From positions 174,409 through 238,408 of the forward strand of contig NZ_JAKFYR010000008.1 of assembly GCF_022554085.1 (NCBI RefSeq): a stretch of DNA of 64,000 nt, given 5' to 3'. The notes below the pieces were generated by a model that saw only the letters and a list, made by a program, of their open reading frames with translations, ran no database searches and was not told the DNA's origin. Below are positions 61,510-64,000 of the stretch, piece after piece. The position numbers and the translations under genes were made by a program. Source of the stretch: Rhodococcus sp. CH91 (GTDB taxonomy: Bacteria > Actinomycetota > Actinomycetes > Mycobacteriales > Mycobacteriaceae). Each line of letters begins with the position of its first letter. Positions within the stretch are counted from its first letter, which is position 1.

Positions 61510-62352
61510 CCACGCGACGATCTCGGCGACGGTGTCGTCGTTGTCCCGGATCCAGCCGTTGTGGCCGAGCGGACGCGGGTCGTGCCATTCGGTGATGTCG
61601 GCGGCAGGCAGCTTCCCGAGCAGGTGTCGCGCCGACGCGACAGGGGTGAGCTCGTCCTTCTCGACGGTGATCGACAGGACGGGCAGTGCGAGCCGGGCGA
61701 TGCGTTCCTCGTAATCGATCTCCGCGCCCGCCGGTTCGAACCGGCCGGTGCGGGCGAGCCGCGCCCAATCGGAGATCAGCACGCGCGACTGCCGGCCGAA
61801 GCCACCGACGTCGAACCGGTCGCCGGGCCAGAAACCCGCCACGGTTGCGGTGATCGACATCGCGGTCGAGCCGAGCAGCACACCCGGTCCCCGGAGCCCG
61901 CTGTGGTGCCGGTAGTACGGCGTACCGGAGGCGACGAGGATCAGTCCGCCGAGTCGCCCGCGGATCCGCGCGGCGTACAGCACTCCGAGCTGTCCGCCCA
62001 TCGAATGGCCGAGCAGATACGGCGTGGAGTCGGGGAATCTCTCCCGTACCACCTCGAACACCGCCGGGAAATGCACCGCGACGATTTCGTGGTAGCCGTA
62101 GGTACTGTCCGGACCCGGGCGTGGCCGGCTGTCACCCTGCCCGGCGAGCTCGCAGATCGCGGCGTCGAATCCGTGATCGGCGATCGCCTGCGCGAAGGGC
62201 TCGTAATATCCGGCGGGGATTCCCAGGCCGGGCACGACGACCACGACGGCCCGGGATGCATCGCGCCGCGTCTCGTGCTCGTGAGCGGGTCCGGGGAACA
62301 GGCGGACAGGCGTCGTCGTGCCGTCGGGGAGCTGGATCGGTACGGTCTCCAC
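61495..62352 (-). CDS. Alpha/beta hydrolase (serine aminopeptidase/monoacylglycerol-lipase-like)
   Basis: A 285-residue hydrolase. VVVVPGLGIPAGYYEPFA is the oxyanion region, LLGHSMGGQLGVLYA carries the Ser, VEKDELTPV the Asp, and RPLGHNGWI the His. The fold resembles Hydrolase_4 lipases. It ends 15 bp inside the convergent peptidase gene. Confidence 0.87.
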   Translation of the reverse strand: METVPIQLPDGTTTPVRLFPGPAHEHETRRDASRAVVVVVPGLGIPAGYYEPFAQAIADHGFDAAICELAGQGDSRPRPGPDSTYGYHEIVAVHFPAVFEVVRERFPDSTPYLLGHSMGGQLGVLYAARIRGRLGGLILVASGTPYYRHHSGLRGPGVLLGSTAMSITATVAGFWPGDRFDVGGFGRQSRVLISDWARLARTGRFEPAGAEIDYEERIARLALPVLSITVEKDELTPVASARHLLGKLPAADITEWHDPRPLGHNGWIRDNDDTVAEIVAWLRDR

Positions 62353-62511
62353 CGGGTCAGACTAAGCCGGTCCGGCGGCGGTGGTCGCCGGTTTCCTTCC
62401 CACCTCCGGGTCGGAATTCAGGGTACGGATGGGGGCTGTTCCCCGATGTGTTCGGGTGGGCCGGCGACGGACGATCGAAGGGTCCGGCACAGCCGCCCTT
62501 CGGAGGATCCC

Positions 62512-62865
62512 ATGCACATACCCACCGTCCGCTCACGTCTCACCGCCGCCGCCCTCACCGGAACGGTGCTGTCGATGGCCACCGCAGCCGCCCTTCTCGG
62601 AACAGGAACTGCTGCAGCACAATCCGCTCCCAGCGTCGTCGGCATGAGCGAACGCACGGCGATCGAGGTACTCACGGCCGACAGCATCCCGCACTCGATC
62701 GTCAACCGTTCCGGCTCCGCCGGCGGCGACTGCACGGTGACCGCTCAGCGTGATCGGGGCTACCGGACCGTGATCGAGCACGAATACAACCGATCCGAAG
62801 GCGGATTCGACCGAGTCGAACGACAGGTGTGGCGCGGCGTCGGCCTGACCGTCGTGTGCCGCTGA
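62512..62865 (+). CDS. Secreted PASTA-like small protein
   Basis: A 117-residue exported protein. A Sec signal peptide with a long hydrophobic core (LTAAALTGTVLSMATAAALL) ends at GTAAAQ. The mature part begins SAPSVVGMSERTAIEVLTAD, which resembles one PASTA repeat (V-x-G-x5-A-x3-L), and has two Cys, in GDCTVTAQ and the terminal VVCR. PASTA units bind peptidoglycan; a free single unit is of unknown function. GGAGGATCCC lies before the ATG. Confidence 0.75.
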   Translation: MHIPTVRSRLTAAALTGTVLSMATAAALLGTGTAAAQSAPSVVGMSERTAIEVLTADSIPHSIVNRSGSAGGDCTVTAQRDRGYRTVIEHEYNRSEGGFDRVERQVWRGVGLTVVCR

Positions 62866-62950
62866 CCGGGCCACCCCGAGAAGAAGATCAGGGTCGAAAT
62901 CCGGGCCACACCCCGATGTGCCGAAACCACAACCGCGACAGGATGGATAC

Positions 62951-63154
62951 ATGAACTCCGAGAACTCCGCTCCCCGCCCCTTCACCCGCTCGTCGTCCCA
63001 GCGCATGCTCGGCGGCGTGTGCGCCGGACTGGCCGACTATTTCGGCGTCGACCTCAATCTCGTTCGCGCCGGAGCGGTGCTGGCGGCCTTCGTCACCGGC
63101 GGCACCGCGGTACTGCTCTACCTCGCACTGTGGATGCTCATCCCCGAGCACTGA
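62951..63154 (+). CDS. PspC domain protein
   Basis: A 67-residue protein with the PspC core: RSSSQRMLGGVCAGLADYFG and VDLNLVRAGAVLAAF, then a membrane helix (VTGGTAVLLYLALWMLIP). PspC-type proteins are linked to envelope stress. This one has no fused kinase or other domain. It is closed by a very strong terminator. Confidence 0.88.
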   Translation: MNSENSAPRPFTRSSSQRMLGGVCAGLADYFGVDLNLVRAGAVLAAFVTGGTAVLLYLALWMLIPEH

Positions 63155-63194
63155 GCCGGAATTTCAGGATGACGGAGAAAGCTCACAGGTTCGG

Positions 63195-63244
63195 CGTAAA
63201 CCTCGCAGCCCCGGTGGTCGACCACCGGGGCTGCGAGGTTTACG
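63195..63244. terminator. Perfect 50-nt palindrome between convergent genes
   Basis: Positions 63195-63219 and 63220-63244 are exact reverse complements with no spacer, centred on GGTC/GACC. It lies between the PspC gene and the 42-residue gene and is the longest perfect inverted repeat noticed in the window. Confidence 0.9.
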
Positions 63245-63272
63245 TACGCCCTGCGTACTTCAGAGGCAGGGG

Positions 63273-63401
63273 TTACTGAACACTGCCCTCGAGCACAGCG
63301 CTACCGCTTTCGAGCAGCTCACCGGAGCTTCCACTCTGCGGCACCTCGGAGCTACCGAACAGTTCGAGGACCGAAGCCAGCAGTTCGAGAATAGCGTCCA
63401 T
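63273..63401 (-). CDS. 42-residue acidic amphipathic peptide
   Basis: A short frame encoding MDAILELLASVLELFGSS, then Ser/Gly/Glu-rich sequence ending LEGSVQ. GAAGGAG lies 6 nt before the ATG, the region upstream is AT-rich, and a perfect CRP/GlxR box lies 137 bp upstream, so expression is plausible. There is no signal peptide, but the N-terminal 15 residues form an acidic amphipathic helix. It lies downstream of a mycolyltransferase gene. In Corynebacterium, similarly tiny acidic PorA/PorH proteins are mycoloylated cell-wall channels; kinship is speculation based on size, charge and context. Confidence 0.6.
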   Translation of the reverse strand: MDAILELLASVLELFGSSEVPQSGSSGELLESGSAVLEGSVQ

Positions 63402-63710
63402 GTGAATCTCCTTCGTCCGATGCAGCCGAACGTATTTCGCTCGACCTTTCTCTCGTACACCCGGATTTCCAACGGGCTCGACCCCATTCTGAACACAGCC
63501 GAGAAGAAATTTCGACCGGAAGAATCGGGTAAGCGGATGTGATTGTATTCACACCTCATAATTCGAATTACATATGCGCAGCTGAGAGGGTCCGGTCCCA
63601 CAATTTCGGAATATTCGCACCCTTAATGCATGTTTGGAATCGATAATGCCGAAAGGTGCAGGAAATATTCATGCGAACCGCGGTTTCGGCCGAGGAGCGA
63701 GCACGAGTTG
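63402..63710. other. AT-rich 309-bp region between mycolyltransferase and small-peptide genes
   Basis: No gene is supported. It is clearly more AT-rich than the surroundings, especially 63480-63680, and contains the CRP/GlxR box at 63538-63553 and the leader of the 42-residue gene. Confidence 0.6.
63538..63553. promoter_or_regulatory. Perfect CRP/GlxR box (TGTGA-N6-TCACA)
   Basis: TGTGATTGTATTCACA matches the consensus of actinobacterial cAMP-receptor proteins (GlxR, Rv3676-type Crp) at all ten fixed positions. It is 137 bp upstream of the 42-residue gene. Confidence 0.75.
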
Positions 63711-64000
63711 CTACAGCCCCATCGCTTCCGCCAGCATCGGCCACGAGTTGTGGAGGTCGTCCTCCCAATAGCCCCACGAATGGGTGCCTGCGGCACGGAA
63801 CTCGAAATGGGCGGGGACGTCGAGTTCGTCGAGGCGGGAGGCCAGACGGCGGGTGCAATTGTCGACCGCAGCCTCGATGATGCCCCCCACCACGACCTGG
63901 TTGAGCAGGAGCGCCGGGTTGCCGTCGACCGACCGCGCGTCGATATGGTCGTGCTCACCCGGGAGGCCGGTGCCGGACGAGATGTACAGGGCGTGCCCGC
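63711..64000 (-). CDS. C-terminal part of an Ag85-type mycolyltransferase/esterase
   Basis: The visible 95 residues are the C-terminal end; the gene enters from beyond position 64000. The stretch GTGLPGEHDHIDARSVDG and the final GTHSWGYWEDDLHNSW match the antigen 85/mycolyltransferase family, with the catalytic His in THSWGYW. Such enzymes move mycolic acids onto trehalose and arabinogalactan outside the membrane, or esterify proteins. The Ser and Glu of the triad lie outside the window. Confidence 0.88.
   Translation of the reverse strand, partial: GHALYISSGTGLPGEHDHIDARSVDGNPALLLNQVVVGGIIEAAVDNCTRRLASRLDELDVPAHFEFRAAGTHSWGYWEDDLHNSWPMLAEAMGL

Overview
The window is high-GC actinobacterial DNA with mycolic-acid-lineage markers: an Ag85-type mycolyltransferase, a DesA3-type desaturase with its reductase partner, RamB, F420-type enzymes and many GTG starts. 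A Rhodococcus or close relative is the best fit (inference, not a database result). The backbone follows the Mycobacterium tuberculosis Rv0462-Rv0474 order (lpdC, ramB, icl1, fadB2, Rv0472c TetR, Rv0473 DUF445, Rv0474), interrupted by three inserted blocks. No tRNA, rRNA, IS element, prophage or CRISPR was seen.

Region 1 (1-2.3 kb): start of an Rv0474-like regulator, a DUF445 membrane protein and a divergent TetR regulator.

Region 2 (2.3-26.2 kb) is the most striking. It is a block of about 30 short transcription units for stress functions: polyphosphate kinase 2, short-chain dehydrogenases, a heme-oxygenase-like diiron protein, Dps, a CDGSH protein with an NPPY methyltransferase, a CrtI-like oxidoreductase, PfkB-SurE, a Rieske-FAD oxidoreductase, a DJ-1/PfpI protein, trehalose-6-phosphate synthase, a PAS-ANTAR regulator, a GT4 glycosyltransferase, a STAS protein and many tiny membrane proteins. 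It ends with a two-gene anti-sigma/sigma-F operon and a 20-bp-stem terminator. Fourteen promoters of the sigma-F form (GTTT, 16-17 nt, GGGTAW or a close variant) were found by eye between 6.4 and 24.1 kb and none beyond the sigma gene. At six of them the -10 box ends 8-10 nt before the start codon, implying leaderless or nearly leaderless mRNAs. The block looks like a sigma factor physically clustered with its own regulon.

Region 3 (26.2-35.7 kb): AdhC-type alcohol dehydrogenase, a MetE homologue lacking three of four catalytic zinc ligands, FadB2, isocitrate lyase, a flavohaemoglobin, RamB and an Rv2074-like F420 biliverdin reductase. TTGCGAA-GG-YTGCGAR repeats lie between aceA and hmp and again before ramB.

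Region 4 (35.7-47.5 kb): a complete urea-nitrogen module: UrtABCDE transporter, FCD-type GntR regulator, a carboxymuconolactone-decarboxylase-family protein, urea carboxylase and allophanate hydrolase. A shared GTATACAGC operator and GlnR-like boxes precede urtA and the carboxylase gene.

Region 5 (47.5-64 kb): desaturase and its reductase, lipoamide dehydrogenase, a zinc-ribbon protein, a crotonase, an ABC-2 exporter plus two-component system in one overlapping operon, an SDR, a WS/DGAT-like protein, an S9 oligopeptidase, an esterase, a secreted PASTA-like protein, a PspC protein, a 42-residue acidic peptide behind a perfect CRP/GlxR box, and the C-terminal end of a mycolyltransferase.
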